Below are positions 34,251 to 42,760 of a stretch of 64,000 nucleotides of DNA, in pieces. The notes beneath the pieces were generated by a model. That model saw only the letters and a list, made by a program, of their open reading frames with translations. It did not search any database and was not told where the DNA came from. The stretch is from Planctomycetaceae bacterium UBA2972 (GTDB lineage: Bacteria > Planctomycetota > Planctomycetia > Pirellulales > Pirellulaceae): NCBI GenBank assembly GCA_002348315.1, contig DEAW01000147.1, positions 9,464-73,463 of the forward strand, in the 5' to 3' direction. Position 1 is the first letter of the stretch, and each line of letters opens with the position of its first letter. The position numbers and the translations under genes were made by a program.

Positions 34251-36344
34251 CTAAAACAGTTTTTTCTGGGGAGTCGTGTTATTGACTTGTTCGGTGAGAC
34301 CATCTTCAGGATTATCAGGAATGATTAGTACGTTATCACCATAGTTTCCTTCGGTGACTTTGTTACCTCGATCATCGAGCTTCGTGTCGGCCTCTTTCGT
34401 AACTCGTTTAGCAACACGAGTTAAGTGGTTGTAAATATCATCGCGTTCAACGCCGTTCAGGTCAGAGACTGCCTGAGCCACTTCACCGAGGTAGCGGACA
34501 AAGACGTTTCGTCGTTCGCCTTCCTTCTTTACCTGTTGTCGGCGTCGCAGGAACATCCCAAGTTTTCTACCGACCGTTTGTAATCCCAGCCGGATTTCTT
34601 TTTGAATTTCGTCGTAATGGGCGATGGCTTCTTTGGACTCACTGGTAAAAGGCACCCAGACACTGGCCAAGTGTACCATCACCCGAACCGGGCCAGATGG
34701 CAGGTTACCGCGCGACTGACTGAGTCCATAACTACGCCAGTTCATTTTCATCACCGTTTGTGTGATCGCACAATCGCGCATTTTGAATTGCAGTGGAACG
34801 CGGTTGGCATAGCGTAGAATCTGCATCGATTGACCGTCTGATACATTGACGTTTTTCATGCAGTCATGCAGGCGGTCGATCTCTTCCTGCTTGAGCTTCG
34901 ATGGTGATTGCCGACTACCAAATTCTCCGGCTTTCATGATCTTCTCAGCCGAATCAGCGCCCAGTCCGTCGAAAGTGTTCATCAGGAATTGTCGCAGTGT
35001 TCTGGCATCCGTCTCATCAATCAGACGGTCAAGCAGTTCTTTAGAGACTTTTTGAGCGGCATTCTGACCCCCGTAGGCCAAAGCACATTCAATCTGGAAT
35101 GGATTGCCGCGGTAGACCGAGGGAGGACGTGTTGCGGCAACGTAGAATTCTCCAGGCACGACCTGATGCAGTCCTTTGAGCAGCAGTTCCTCTCCAATCG
35201 GAGCGATACAGTCCGTACTTGGTGCCTTAATCTTCGTTTTCTGAATCGCTTTGTAGATCTTATCTGCATCGTCGCGGCTGATCTTTTTGACACCGCTGCG
35301 GGTACTTACATCGGCCGCTTCACAGATTCTCCGGGCGACTGCCGGGCTTACGCGACTGAAACTGGAAGTCAGAAACTGTGTAATGGTTCCCTCTTTCATT
35401 TCCTTAAGCATGGTGACCAAACGACCTAACTCGACTCCGTAAGGGTGTGGTTTGATCTCTTTGGCTTCCGGCGGAAGTTGGTCTGTACTGCGTGAGTACG
35501 TATGCAGCGTCCCTTCCGGATCCAGGTAATGTAAAGTGACGTGAGGATTGGCAATGGCCGTCATTTCGAGGTACTCATCCACGCTGCCACGTCCGCGTTG
35601 GTACTTTGCTTCGATCTCCAGCGTCACCCGTGTACCACTACGCACTTCGACCGGATCCGGAGGCTCCTGACCCTCAGCTAATTCCGGAAATTCGGGAACC
35701 GGATAATGCGACTCCCATTCGATCTTCTTTTTCTCCATAATCACCCGGCCTTTTTCACCAGCGGGGATATCGAGACCATCACCGCGATTATTGAGAATCT
35801 GAGGGTTGTTCGTCTTTGTATCGATTTGTAACTCGTAGTAGTGAGCTGGTTTGCGGATGGAGAGCTTGGAGACAATTTTGACAGGCTTACCGGTGGTGAG
35901 CATGCCATACATGCCTGCGGCACTGATCCCAATCCCCTGTTGTCCCCGGCTCATTCTGAGGCGATGAAATTTCGAACCGTATAACAGCTTGCCAAAGATG
36001 AGTGGAATTTGTTTTTTGAGGATCCCGGGGCCGTTGTCCTGAATCGAGACCTTGTAGCGATCCGGTTCAGTTTGGGTGATCGTGACCCAGATTTCAGGGC
36101 CGATTCCGGCTTCTTCGCAGGCATCCAACGAGTTATCAACCGCTTCCTTGACGGTGGTCAGTAAGGCCTTACGAGGGTTGTCGAACCCTAAGAGATGTCG
36201 GTTCTTGGCAAAGAACTCACTCACAGAGATCGATCGCTGCTTGGCAGCCATGGCCTGAGCTGTTGATCGGCGAGGTTTGCTTTTTCCGCTTGCTTTACTA
36301 GCCAATGGTGGTGCACTCCCTTTGCAACACGTGACTTCATTCAA
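34251..36344 (-). CDS. top6B: DNA topoisomerase VI subunit B (GHKL ATPase)
   Basis: A 697-residue protein matching the ATP-binding subunit of topoisomerase VI. The GHKL fold is clear: EAVDNSLDA with Glu67 and Asn71, DNGPG (103-107) and the ATP-lid GQQGIGI (134-140). A helix-two-turn-helix-like stretch lies near 330-375 ([15 protein letters not shown]). The transducer domain carries NRVPL (514-518), NWRSYGLSQ and PFTSESKEA with the presumed switch Lys571. Between AYGG (423-426) and NRVPL there are about 85 residues that archaeal forms lack as I recall them, including a helix-hairpin-helix-like segment ([16 protein letters not shown]). The start is uncertain: TTG at 36344 or ATG at 36251 (666 residues). 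It precedes top6A on the same strand. Confidence 0.93.
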   Translation of the reverse strand: MNEVTCCKGSAPPLASKASGKSKPRRSTAQAMAAKQRSISVSEFFAKNRHLLGFDNPRKALLTTVKEAVDNSLDACEEAGIGPEIWVTITQTEPDRYKVSIQDNGPGILKKQIPLIFGKLLYGSKFHRLRMSRGQQGIGISAAGMYGMLTTGKPVKIVSKLSIRKPAHYYELQIDTKTNNPQILNNRGDGLDIPAGEKGRVIMEKKKIEWESHYPVPEFPELAEGQEPPDPVEVRSGTRVTLEIEAKYQRGRGSVDEYLEMTAIANPHVTLHYLDPEGTLHTYSRSTDQLPPEAKEIKPHPYGVELGRLVTMLKEMKEGTITQFLTSSFSRVSPAVARRICEAADVSTRSGVKKISRDDADKIYKAIQKTKIKAPSTDCIAPIGEELLLKGLHQVVPGEFYVAATRPPSVYRGNPFQIECALAYGGQNAAQKVSKELLDRLIDETDARTLRQFLMNTFDGLGADSAEKIMKAGEFGSRQSPSKLKQEEIDRLHDCMKNVNVSDGQSMQILRYANRVPLQFKMRDCAITQTVMKMNWRSYGLSQSRGNLPSGPVRVMVHLASVWVPFTSESKEAIAHYDEIQKEIRLGLQTVGRKLGMFLRRRQQVKKEGERRNVFVRYLGEVAQAVSDLNGVERDDIYNHLTRVAKRVTKEADTKLDDRGNKVTEGNYGDNVLIIPDNPEDGLTEQVNNTTPQKKLF

Positions 36345-36528
36345 ATGGTTTACTGTTCATACCATCCATGAAACAAGCAAACCACATTGTTAAAGATTGA
36401 CGATTATACCGGTTATTACGCTTTCTTAATAGCTGAGTCTATCATTCAAGGGGTGAGAAGGTTTGATTCGGCATCCAATCAGTCGAAATGCCAACAAAGA
36501 TTTGCCCATCCATCCGGAAAATACCGAA

Positions 36529-36540
36529 TTAATATATTAA
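36529..36540. promoter_or_regulatory. AT-only perfect palindrome upstream of the small exported protein gene
   Basis: TTAATATATTAA is a perfect 12-base palindrome in the intergenic region between top6B and the small exported protein gene at 36634. It contains TATATT, which could serve as a -10 box, but no -35 box fits. The rest of the region (36345-36633) shows nothing else I can support. Confidence 0.2.
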
Positions 36541-36620
36541 GGTAACAGGCAATTCATGCGCGTTCGTAAAGCATGGAAAAGTGTAGAACTGACTTGAATT
36601 GGTTTTGAGTCAGGCCCAAA

Positions 36621-36626
36621 GAGGAG
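36621..36626 (+). promoter_or_regulatory. Shine-Dalgarno site for the small exported protein
   Basis: GAGGAG lies 7 bases before the ATG at 36634. It is one of the stronger ribosome binding sites in the window and supports a real small gene here. Confidence 0.55.
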
Positions 36627-36633
36627 TCGAAAG

Positions 36634-37047
36634 ATGGTTAAGTCAAAAATCTTTGCAAGTGTTGTTTTCTCAATGTTGTTTATGCTGCCGGGAATCATGG
36701 TGGAAGCAGCTGGTCCCAAGCTCAAACTCCATAGAAAAACAGCTACCACTGCTCCTCAGGAACCAGCGATTCTCAAGCAGGCTCCCGCAGCCACGCCGAT
36801 TCAGCCGCAAAGGGTCGTTCCCGCTAATCCGCGGATCTTCTACAATTACTACAGTCCTACCCAAGGTGGCGGAATTCCTTCCGTAATTTACCCAGCTCCT
36901 CGCCAGGTACCGCTGAATATAGGGCATACTTACAACACCTATCAACCATTGATGCCTCACGAGCTTTTGTACCGCCACTACCGTAGTTATCACAACTACT
37001 ATCCAAACGGTGCCGGTTTTACTCGAACCTTTATTCGATATCGATAA
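36634..37047 (+). CDS. Small exported Tyr- and Pro-rich protein
   Basis: A 137-residue protein with a clear signal peptide (basic start, hydrophobic core, cleavage near VEAAG, about residue 26). The mature part is rich in Pro, Gln and basic residues (32-65), then in Tyr and His (FYNYYSP; YRHYRSYHNYYP), with no Cys after the signal. I recognise no family. Composition resembles secreted low-complexity or wall-associated proteins. It has a good Shine-Dalgarno site. A second small exported protein gene follows 44 bases downstream, and the two may be cotranscribed. Confidence 0.65.
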   Translation: MVKSKIFASVVFSMLFMLPGIMVEAAGPKLKLHRKTATTAPQEPAILKQAPAATPIQPQRVVPANPRIFYNYYSPTQGGGIPSVIYPAPRQVPLNIGHTYNTYQPLMPHELLYRHYRSYHNYYPNGAGFTRTFIRYR

Positions 37048-37091
37048 GTTCGAAAGCTTGTGTGGCTTGAACCTCCATCAGGAATGTACAA

Positions 37092-37475
37092 ATGCACAAG
37101 CAAACCAAGTTCTGGGTTGGCGTATGTCTGGCCCTACTGTTCAGCTCTTTTTCTTTTGAAGCTGAAATTCAGGCTGGTCGTCGCAACCGAATAATGCAAT
37201 CGTGGCAGCGCCAGCATGCCAGTGAAACTTCATGGCACGGCGAGTACGGTCACCAAACCACCGGTACTCCCATTGCTTTAATCGTGCCGCCTACCGCAAC
37301 GACGATGCGTGTGCATAACTGGGGTGTAACCGGCAATATGATTGTGCCGCTTTACCATCAGTACAGCCTCAATCCAAGCACCGGCACGACGGTTGGACGA
37401 CGATTCAAAAAGACTCCGATGTACCCAAGTAGCACGGAACAATTCGGCGTTTATTACATTCGGGGCCCCTGGTAG
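37092..37475 (+). CDS. Small exported protein of unknown function
   Basis: A 127-residue protein with a signal peptide (cleavage near IQAG, about residue 28). The mature part is basic just after the signal (GRRNRIMQSWQRQH), then rich in Thr, Pro, Tyr and Gly (GTPIALIVPP, PMYPSST). AGGA lies 8 bases upstream of the ATG. I recognise no family. It follows the Tyr-rich protein gene and ends 20 bases from the convergent hydrolase gene. The two small proteins share only general features: secretion, small size and many Tyr and basic residues. Confidence 0.62.
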   Translation: MHKQTKFWVGVCLALLFSSFSFEAEIQAGRRNRIMQSWQRQHASETSWHGEYGHQTTGTPIALIVPPTATTMRVHNWGVTGNMIVPLYHQYSLNPSTGTTVGRRFKKTPMYPSSTEQFGVYYIRGPW

Positions 37476-37495
37476 GAATCCCAATAAAGCCGAAG

Positions 37496-38602
37496 TTAAG
37501 GCGAGTGATTCAAAGCTTCGGTTAGCCACTGGTAACTCCGCTTCTCCGCCTCTTTAGTGAGCGGGTGTCCGGTGCGATGATTATAAAAAGCGATGGCTGG
37601 TTTATTTGTATAGAACTTATAAACGGCCATCGCTTTTGCTATGTACGGCCAACTGCGATCCCCATCCGCCGAATCTCCGGCAATGAGCAAAAACGGTCGG
37701 GGAGCAATTAAGGCCAGCAATTCTTCATGGTCATGATGGAATGATTGATTGATCGAATCACCGAGGTACCAGGGAGCATCCCAGTTGGAAAACCGAGTCC
37801 CGATTCCGCCCTCGCTAAAAACGGTAGCCTTGATCCGTTTGTCAAATGCCGCCAGATAGAGCACCTCTTTGGCTCCTAAACTGTGACCGACGCAACCGAG
37901 CCTGCGGGAATCGACTTCGGGCATGGCCTCCAGAATGTCCGTTGCGACCAGACTGTCATAAAGCATCCTGGCCATCCCTTTTGATTCCGAATACTTCTTC
38001 AGGAAATCAGCAGCCATTTCACCTGGCTTAATTCCATAATTGGTGGGCCATAGATAATTGCGGGGGACAATGGCGACCATGCCTCGTTGCGCAGCTCCCA
38101 GGCCATGATACTCTTCCGGCCGTCCATCAATGCCGGCCGGCAGGTCAATGCTGTTTTCCACCGTGGAATGCAGAACGACGATACCGGGCACTTTGGTCTG
38201 TAGCTTGATCGGCTTGAGGATATAGGCTTCTACAAAGTCACCAGGCAGAATTTCATACTTGACTAAGGTTCGTTCGACCTGATCTACAACTTTACGTTCC
38301 AACACTTCAAGTTTTGGAAGTGTTCTTGGCTGAGTTGCCAGTGGCCCCAGATAATCGAGCCACCGTTGCTCGATTATCTGCCGAACACTTCGACTGCCCC
38401 GTGAAGCGGGTTTTTCCCAACCACGTCTCGTGGTTACCACTTGATCCAGATTGGCCTGCCAATGGGAGAGTGGTGCAATTTCAAATTCACCTGTCGGCGG
38501 TGTCTGAGCATCCGTAATCCAGGATAATTTGTGGATTTGTCCAAAGCTAATGGCAGGGAAACAATAGAGGAGAGTCAAAGTGAGCGTTAATATTCTTGGC
38601 AT
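37496..38602 (-). CDS. Exported alpha/beta hydrolase (acetyl-xylan esterase-like)
   Basis: A 368-residue protein with a signal peptide (about 1-21, SFGQ). The catalytic domain shows the nucleophile elbow GHSLGAK with Ser241, an acid candidate in LIAGDSADGD and a His in NHRTGHPLT near the end. PGIVVLHST (139-147) and a long segment before the elbow fit esterases of the acetyl-xylan esterase/dienelactone hydrolase type found in planctomycetes. It probably releases acyl groups from polysaccharide, but the substrate is inferred only from fold and export. It is transcribed away from the FIST gene. Confidence 0.82.
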   Translation of the reverse strand: MPRILTLTLTLLYCFPAISFGQIHKLSWITDAQTPPTGEFEIAPLSHWQANLDQVVTTRRGWEKPASRGSRSVRQIIEQRWLDYLGPLATQPRTLPKLEVLERKVVDQVERTLVKYEILPGDFVEAYILKPIKLQTKVPGIVVLHSTVENSIDLPAGIDGRPEEYHGLGAAQRGMVAIVPRNYLWPTNYGIKPGEMAADFLKKYSESKGMARMLYDSLVATDILEAMPEVDSRRLGCVGHSLGAKEVLYLAAFDKRIKATVFSEGGIGTRFSNWDAPWYLGDSINQSFHHDHEELLALIAPRPFLLIAGDSADGDRSWPYIAKAMAVYKFYTNKPAIAFYNHRTGHPLTKEAEKRSYQWLTEALNHSP

Positions 38603-38673
38603 GTCAGGTTAAATGGTTCGAGCAAAAGGTAAGGTAAGCCGGGCGGTATCGGAAGTTGAATACCTCTACTATA

Positions 38674-38702
38674 TTGACGTTTGTTAGTTACTCGCAAATA
38701 AA
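38674..38702 (+). promoter_or_regulatory. Putative sigma-70-type promoter of the FIST gene
   Basis: TTGACG (38674-38679; five of six consensus bases) and AATAAA (38697-38702; four of six) are separated by 17 bases. Transcription would begin near 38709, about 20 bases ahead of the start codon, with AGGAG (38717-38721) lying 8 bases before the ATG at 38730. Confidence 0.42.
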
Positions 38703-38729
38703 AACTGTCAGAGCTCAGGAGCCCCGGAT

Positions 38730-39896
38730 ATGTCAAGAAATCGATTTGCGAGTACCGTGGTCACCTCTTTGGAGTGGCAAGCAGCATTGGAACAACAATG
38801 TCATGACCTGGCGAGTTCCTTTGCTTCTGGAGTTGATCTCTTAGTGGTGTTTGTTTCACCGCATTTCCAGCCGGAATTGGAAGAGATAGTGGGAGTGCTT
38901 ACGGCAGTATTGAGTCCGCGGCACATGATCGGATCGACCGGTGAGAGTATTGTGGCGGATGCAGTGGAAATAGAAGGTACGCCCGCGATTTCAGTTTGGT
39001 GTGCCTCTCTGCCGGATACGCAAGTGGATTCCATGCGTCTCACATTCGAACGGACACCCGATGGCGGTACGTTCATCGGCTGGCCGGAGTCATTGTCAGG
39101 CAAGTGGTCAGAGGATGCCGTGATGTTGTTAGTGGGCGAGCCGTTTTCCTTTCCGGCTGATGGCCTGCTAACACGACTGGAAGAAGATCGTCCCGGACTT
39201 CCTGTCGTTGGTGGAATGGCATCGGGATTTCATTCCCCCAATGAAAACAGAATCATCGTCGGAGAAGACGTATTCAATAACGGCGCAGCGGTCATTATCT
39301 TACAGCATGGCGTCAAAACACACACGATTGTTTCTCAGGGATGCCGGCCGATCGGCGATCGGTTTGTGATAACTCAGGTGGAACAAAACACCCTCCTGGG
39401 GCTTGGTGGTAAACCCGCGTTGGATGTTTTGAAAGGACTCTACGAAGAATTACCAAATCATGAACAGGCTGCCATGCAGGGTGGTTTTCATATTGGGCGG
39501 GTGGTGAGTGAGTATCAGGATGAATATCAAATGGGAGACTTTTTGATCCGTAATGTTTTAGGTGTCGATCCCGACCAAAAAGCCGTGGTTGTGGCGGACT
39601 TTTTGCGAGTTGGTCAAACGATTCAGTTTCATATTCGCGACAACGAGTCTGCCAGCTTAGAATTAAATCAATTGGTAAGCCAAATTGAAGAGCCCACAGC
39701 AGCGGCCTTGCTTTTTACCTGTAATGGTCGTGGTACCAGGCTTTTCGATGTGGCTTCGCATGACGCTGCCGCCGTCAGCAATCACCTGGGCTCGATTCCG
39801 ATTGCTGGATTCTTTGCTCAGGGTGAATTGGGGCCGGTTGGTGGCAAGAATTTTTTACATGGCTTTACAGCTAGCAGCATTGTGTTCGAATCATGA
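38730..39896 (+). CDS. FIST domain protein
   Basis: A 388-residue cytoplasmic protein made of the FIST N-terminal domain (about 30-220) and FIST C-terminal domain (about 222-365). Characteristic stretches are HMIGSTGESIVAD near 68-80, GLPVVGGMASGF near 155, GCRPIGDRFVIT near 207, and the closing FTCNGRGTRLF and IPIAGFFAQGELGPV. FIST domains are small-ligand sensors, thought to bind amino acids, usually attached to or encoded near signalling proteins; none is attached here. The start has AGGAG 8 bases ahead of it. The last four bases overlap the start of the next gene (ATGA), so the two are probably cotranslated. Confidence 0.88.
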   Translation: MSRNRFASTVVTSLEWQAALEQQCHDLASSFASGVDLLVVFVSPHFQPELEEIVGVLTAVLSPRHMIGSTGESIVADAVEIEGTPAISVWCASLPDTQVDSMRLTFERTPDGGTFIGWPESLSGKWSEDAVMLLVGEPFSFPADGLLTRLEEDRPGLPVVGGMASGFHSPNENRIIVGEDVFNNGAAVIILQHGVKTHTIVSQGCRPIGDRFVITQVEQNTLLGLGGKPALDVLKGLYEELPNHEQAAMQGGFHIGRVVSEYQDEYQMGDFLIRNVLGVDPDQKAVVVADFLRVGQTIQFHIRDNESASLELNQLVSQIEEPTAAALLFTCNGRGTRLFDVASHDAAAVSNHLGSIPIAGFFAQGELGPVGGKNFLHGFTASSIVFES

Positions 39897-40591
39897 AACA
39901 ATTCATCACTTCCATCAGTGTAATTCTGGCAGTCGGACTAACGACTCTGCCGACCTTGCCGATCCTGGCAGTCAATGAAAAGGTCAAACCAAAACTGGAA
40001 CTGCAGGAGATCCAGGAATTCATCGGGCAATGGAAGGGCGTTGGTCAACTCAAACGAGGTTCCACACAGGGTGGCTGGATCGAAGAGAGCCTGTGGGAAT
40101 GGAAATTCGCTAAACAGGACTCCGCTCTGATTTACAAAAGCCCGAAAGGAAAATTTGTGAAAGAACTTAGAGTGTCGTTTGAAGACGGAGCCTATATCGC
40201 CAGCGGCGTGAATGCGGATGATGAAAAGATCGAATTGCGTGGCCGGCGTGATGAGTCCGGTAAATTAGTTTTCGTCAATTCAGGATCGGCAATGCCTTCT
40301 CGCATTTCCTTTCGAACCGTTGCTTCAGGCAAACGTATGGTGGTTTCGTTTGAACGGAAATTATCAGAATCGCTTTACACTCGTCTGGGCGAAGTCGGCG
40401 CCACACGCAAAGGAAGTATGTTTGGTAAAGGTGTGCAGGAAGTAGTCTGTATCGTGTCCGGTGGTAAGGGCACGACGCCAGTCACCTTTGAAGGTAAGAC
40501 GTACTATGTTTGCTGTACGGGTTGCCGTGATTACTTCAATGAGAATGCGGCTGAGATAGTGGCCGAGTACGCCAAAAATAAAAACAAATAA
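39893..40591 (+). CDS. Exported protein with C-terminal YHS-like Cys motif
   Basis: A 232-residue protein with a signal peptide (about 1-26). The middle (about 35-175) is a beta-rich domain with no named match. The C-terminus reads FEGKTYYVCCTGCRDYF, which closely follows the YHS domain pattern G-K-x-Y-x-F-C-C-x-x-C-x-x-x-F, known to bind metal, often copper, in transport proteins and oxidoreductases. Part of the usual YHS core before it is missing, so this is a short form. It is translationally coupled to the FIST gene and ends 36 bases from the convergent LRR lipoprotein gene. I infer a metal or redox role outside the cell. Confidence 0.7.
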   Translation: MKQFITSISVILAVGLTTLPTLPILAVNEKVKPKLELQEIQEFIGQWKGVGQLKRGSTQGGWIEESLWEWKFAKQDSALIYKSPKGKFVKELRVSFEDGAYIASGVNADDEKIELRGRRDESGKLVFVNSGSAMPSRISFRTVASGKRMVVSFERKLSESLYTRLGEVGATRKGSMFGKGVQEVVCIVSGGKGTTPVTFEGKTYYVCCTGCRDYFNENAAEIVAEYAKNKNK

Positions 40592-40627
40592 CGGGCGAGA
40601 TTAATTGGCTTCCCATCCTCGGCCGAT

Positions 40628-41650
40628 TTAGTTTGGCAGCGGATTGAGCGACCGGAAAATCGCTCCCAGAGTGCCACCTTCTTTTTGTTCCGATTCCGCC
40701 GGTTCCCCATCGTCCGCCGGTGCCTCCTCAAGACCAGGCTCGTCTTTTCCCTTGAAAAAGTTGGTGATTGCATCCAAAGGGCTCTTATTCTCAGCCTGAG
40801 TATCCTCTGTTATGTCCGCAAAGGATCGTTCACTACCATCTTCCATTTCTCCTTCAATGCCACCCAAATCAGGGTCACCGATATTGGGGTCAGCATCCTG
40901 AAAATCAATAAAGGTATCAGGCAGTAACTGTTGTAGCTTGTCGACACCGTTTTGCGTGACTGCAGTGCCTGTCAGACCAACCGAATTGAGAGCCGAGAGT
41001 CCACCCAGCACAGCTAAACCTTCGTCAGTGACCTGAGTGTTGCTCAAATCGAGTGAGTTTAAGCTCACCGAATCACTGAGTGTCGCCAGACCTTCGTTGG
41101 TCAGTTGTGATCCCGAGATGGTTAACTGACGCAATTGCTTGAGTTCAGCTAATGCAGCAATACCAACATTCGTTAGTTGTGGGCTGTCTATTTGCAGAAT
41201 CTTCACAGTCGGAATATTGGCGATTTCAATGGCAATCTCGTCGGTGCAGTTCTTCAATGTAATTTGGAATAGCGGCAATCCTGCAATGGCCTGAATGCCA
41301 GCACCGGTAATTTGTGTCCCTGTTAAATTGATCGTATTGACTTTGGTCAGTCCGGCGATGTGTGCAATTCCGGCATCGGAAATCGACGAACCGGAAAGGT
41401 CGAGCATTTCGAGGTTTTCCACTTCTGCAAGTACGGCTAAGTCGGCATCGGTAATCGTTTTGCTTTGTGATGCCATGCGGGGAGCACTGAAGTCGACGGA
41501 AATGGCACCCCGGCCAGTCCAGAGTCCACCTAATTCCTCAACTTTTTTCTGAGCGGCAGACTGTTCCTCGGAAACTTCAATTTCATCGGAGCCACAACCA
41601 GTAAAAAAGAGTGTTAAAAACAATGCAGGTAAAAGTCGCAGGTAAGCCAT
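40628..41650 (-). CDS. Leucine-rich-repeat lipoprotein
   Basis: A 340-residue protein. I choose the ATG at 41650 because it puts a lipoprotein signal at the N-terminus (MAYLRLLPALFLTLFFTGC), with the lipobox Cys at residue 19; an open frame extends upstream but looks non-coding. About seven leucine-rich repeats of 23-24 residues span roughly 75-245, with units such as LDLSNTQVTDEGLAVLGGL. These are the short, plant-like or GALA-like repeats common in planctomycetes. A Glu- and Asp-rich tail follows. The likely role is protein binding at the outer membrane or periplasm. Confidence 0.8.
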   Translation of the reverse strand: MAYLRLLPALFLTLFFTGCGSDEIEVSEEQSAAQKKVEELGGLWTGRGAISVDFSAPRMASQSKTITDADLAVLAEVENLEMLDLSGSSISDAGIAHIAGLTKVNTINLTGTQITGAGIQAIAGLPLFQITLKNCTDEIAIEIANIPTVKILQIDSPQLTNVGIAALAELKQLRQLTISGSQLTNEGLATLSDSVSLNSLDLSNTQVTDEGLAVLGGLSALNSVGLTGTAVTQNGVDKLQQLLPDTFIDFQDADPNIGDPDLGGIEGEMEDGSERSFADITEDTQAENKSPLDAITNFFKGKDEPGLEEAPADDGEPAESEQKEGGTLGAIFRSLNPLPN

Positions 41651-41834
41651 GGATTCGAATCGATTCAAAAGGGGCGGGGAAATATTGAATTGTGTGGTCG
41701 GTCTTTTAGGGATTCCGACAATGCACATCATCTATCCAATATAGTTCGTTTGTCGATAAAAGTGAATTGAGGAATCTGTTCAATCCAATCTTTGGATCGC
41801 GACATGCTCAGCACAGCGTGGTCTAAGACCAAGA

Positions 41835-42758
41835 CTAATCCGGATAGTTGTATTCCGGATTGTCGGGATCAAAATCAATGTCCTGTAGCCCGGCGTTTAA
41901 TTTGACGTTGTGATAAATGTATTCTTCGACCAACACCGGTTCCGTTTCCATATCCGACTCCGGCCAGTCCCAGGTCGCGAGACGAATCGGGATGAGGCGT
42001 TGCATGTCCATATCGACTTCGGCTATGTGGAAAGTGAAAGGCTCTCGTTTTTGCGGGTGGATGATCCGTAAGCGTTTGCAGGTGACTCCAGCTACTTTCA
42101 CGTCGTCAATGATTTCGACTTCACAGGATCCGGCTTTGCGATCACGGATTCCGTATTGAGTTAACTTCTGCATCAATCGCAACAGACCGGTTTCGGTCAC
42201 AGGATAGCGATTACCGACCATCGCGACAAAACTGTCCGGTGGTTGAACCACTCGCAGCAACCCGAGAAACCCGGTCTCATGGGCAATAATCTTATTCTCG
42301 TTTTCACCATTAATCCAAATCACTTCCCGCCCTTTGGTGTTTTCAGGTTCCGTGAAATGAACATAGATCGAAAAGGCCTGATCTTTGCGAGGATTGCGAA
42401 TTTTGAGCTGCATGCGGCTTGGCGGCATAAGTTGTTCGCCGATACGTTCTTTACGAGCAAGCTCAGCAGTGTAATCCACGACTTCGGCTTCGATTTTCTT
42501 GATCGACTGGTAGGCAATTTCCAGGATGGGATCCAGCGGATGGGTGTGATCGGTTTGGTTTGCCTGCTCAATATCTTCGTTAACCGGAGTCTCTAACTCG
42601 CTCAGGAGTTGTTGCTGTCGATTTCGTTCCGTCACAAAACGCCATCCTGCAAATACAATCACCAAAGCAACCAGGCAAATAATTATTTGCTTGCTGGTGA
42701 ATCGGCGGCGTGGAGGGTCGACACCTTCTTCGGTTTGGTTGGTGATGCTCTCGTTCAT
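41835..42758 (-). CDS. DUF1571 family membrane-anchored protein
   Basis: A 307-residue protein with a short cytoplasmic N-terminus, one transmembrane helix (about 24-42, IIICLVALVIVFAGWRF), and a large extracytoplasmic domain. The domain matches DUF1571, a family mostly restricted to planctomycetes, with the string KIEAEVVDYTAELARKERIG near 90-110 and MQLKIRNP further on. The beta-rich fold recalls the LolA/LolB-type lipoprotein carriers by pattern, but I cannot confirm this. It starts 2 bases after the sulfatase stop in a minus-strand cluster. Confidence 0.8.
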   Translation of the reverse strand: MNESITNQTEEGVDPPRRRFTSKQIIICLVALVIVFAGWRFVTERNRQQQLLSELETPVNEDIEQANQTDHTHPLDPILEIAYQSIKKIEAEVVDYTAELARKERIGEQLMPPSRMQLKIRNPRKDQAFSIYVHFTEPENTKGREVIWINGENENKIIAHETGFLGLLRVVQPPDSFVAMVGNRYPVTETGLLRLMQKLTQYGIRDRKAGSCEVEIIDDVKVAGVTCKRLRIIHPQKREPFTFHIAEVDMDMQRLIPIRLATWDWPESDMETEPVLVEEYIYHNVKLNAGLQDIDFDPDNPEYNYPD

Positions 42759-42760
42759 GG

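Noticed and set aside
34908..35429. A 173-codon open frame on the plus strand
   Set aside because: It is opposite the topoisomerase VI B gene and has no recognisable features.
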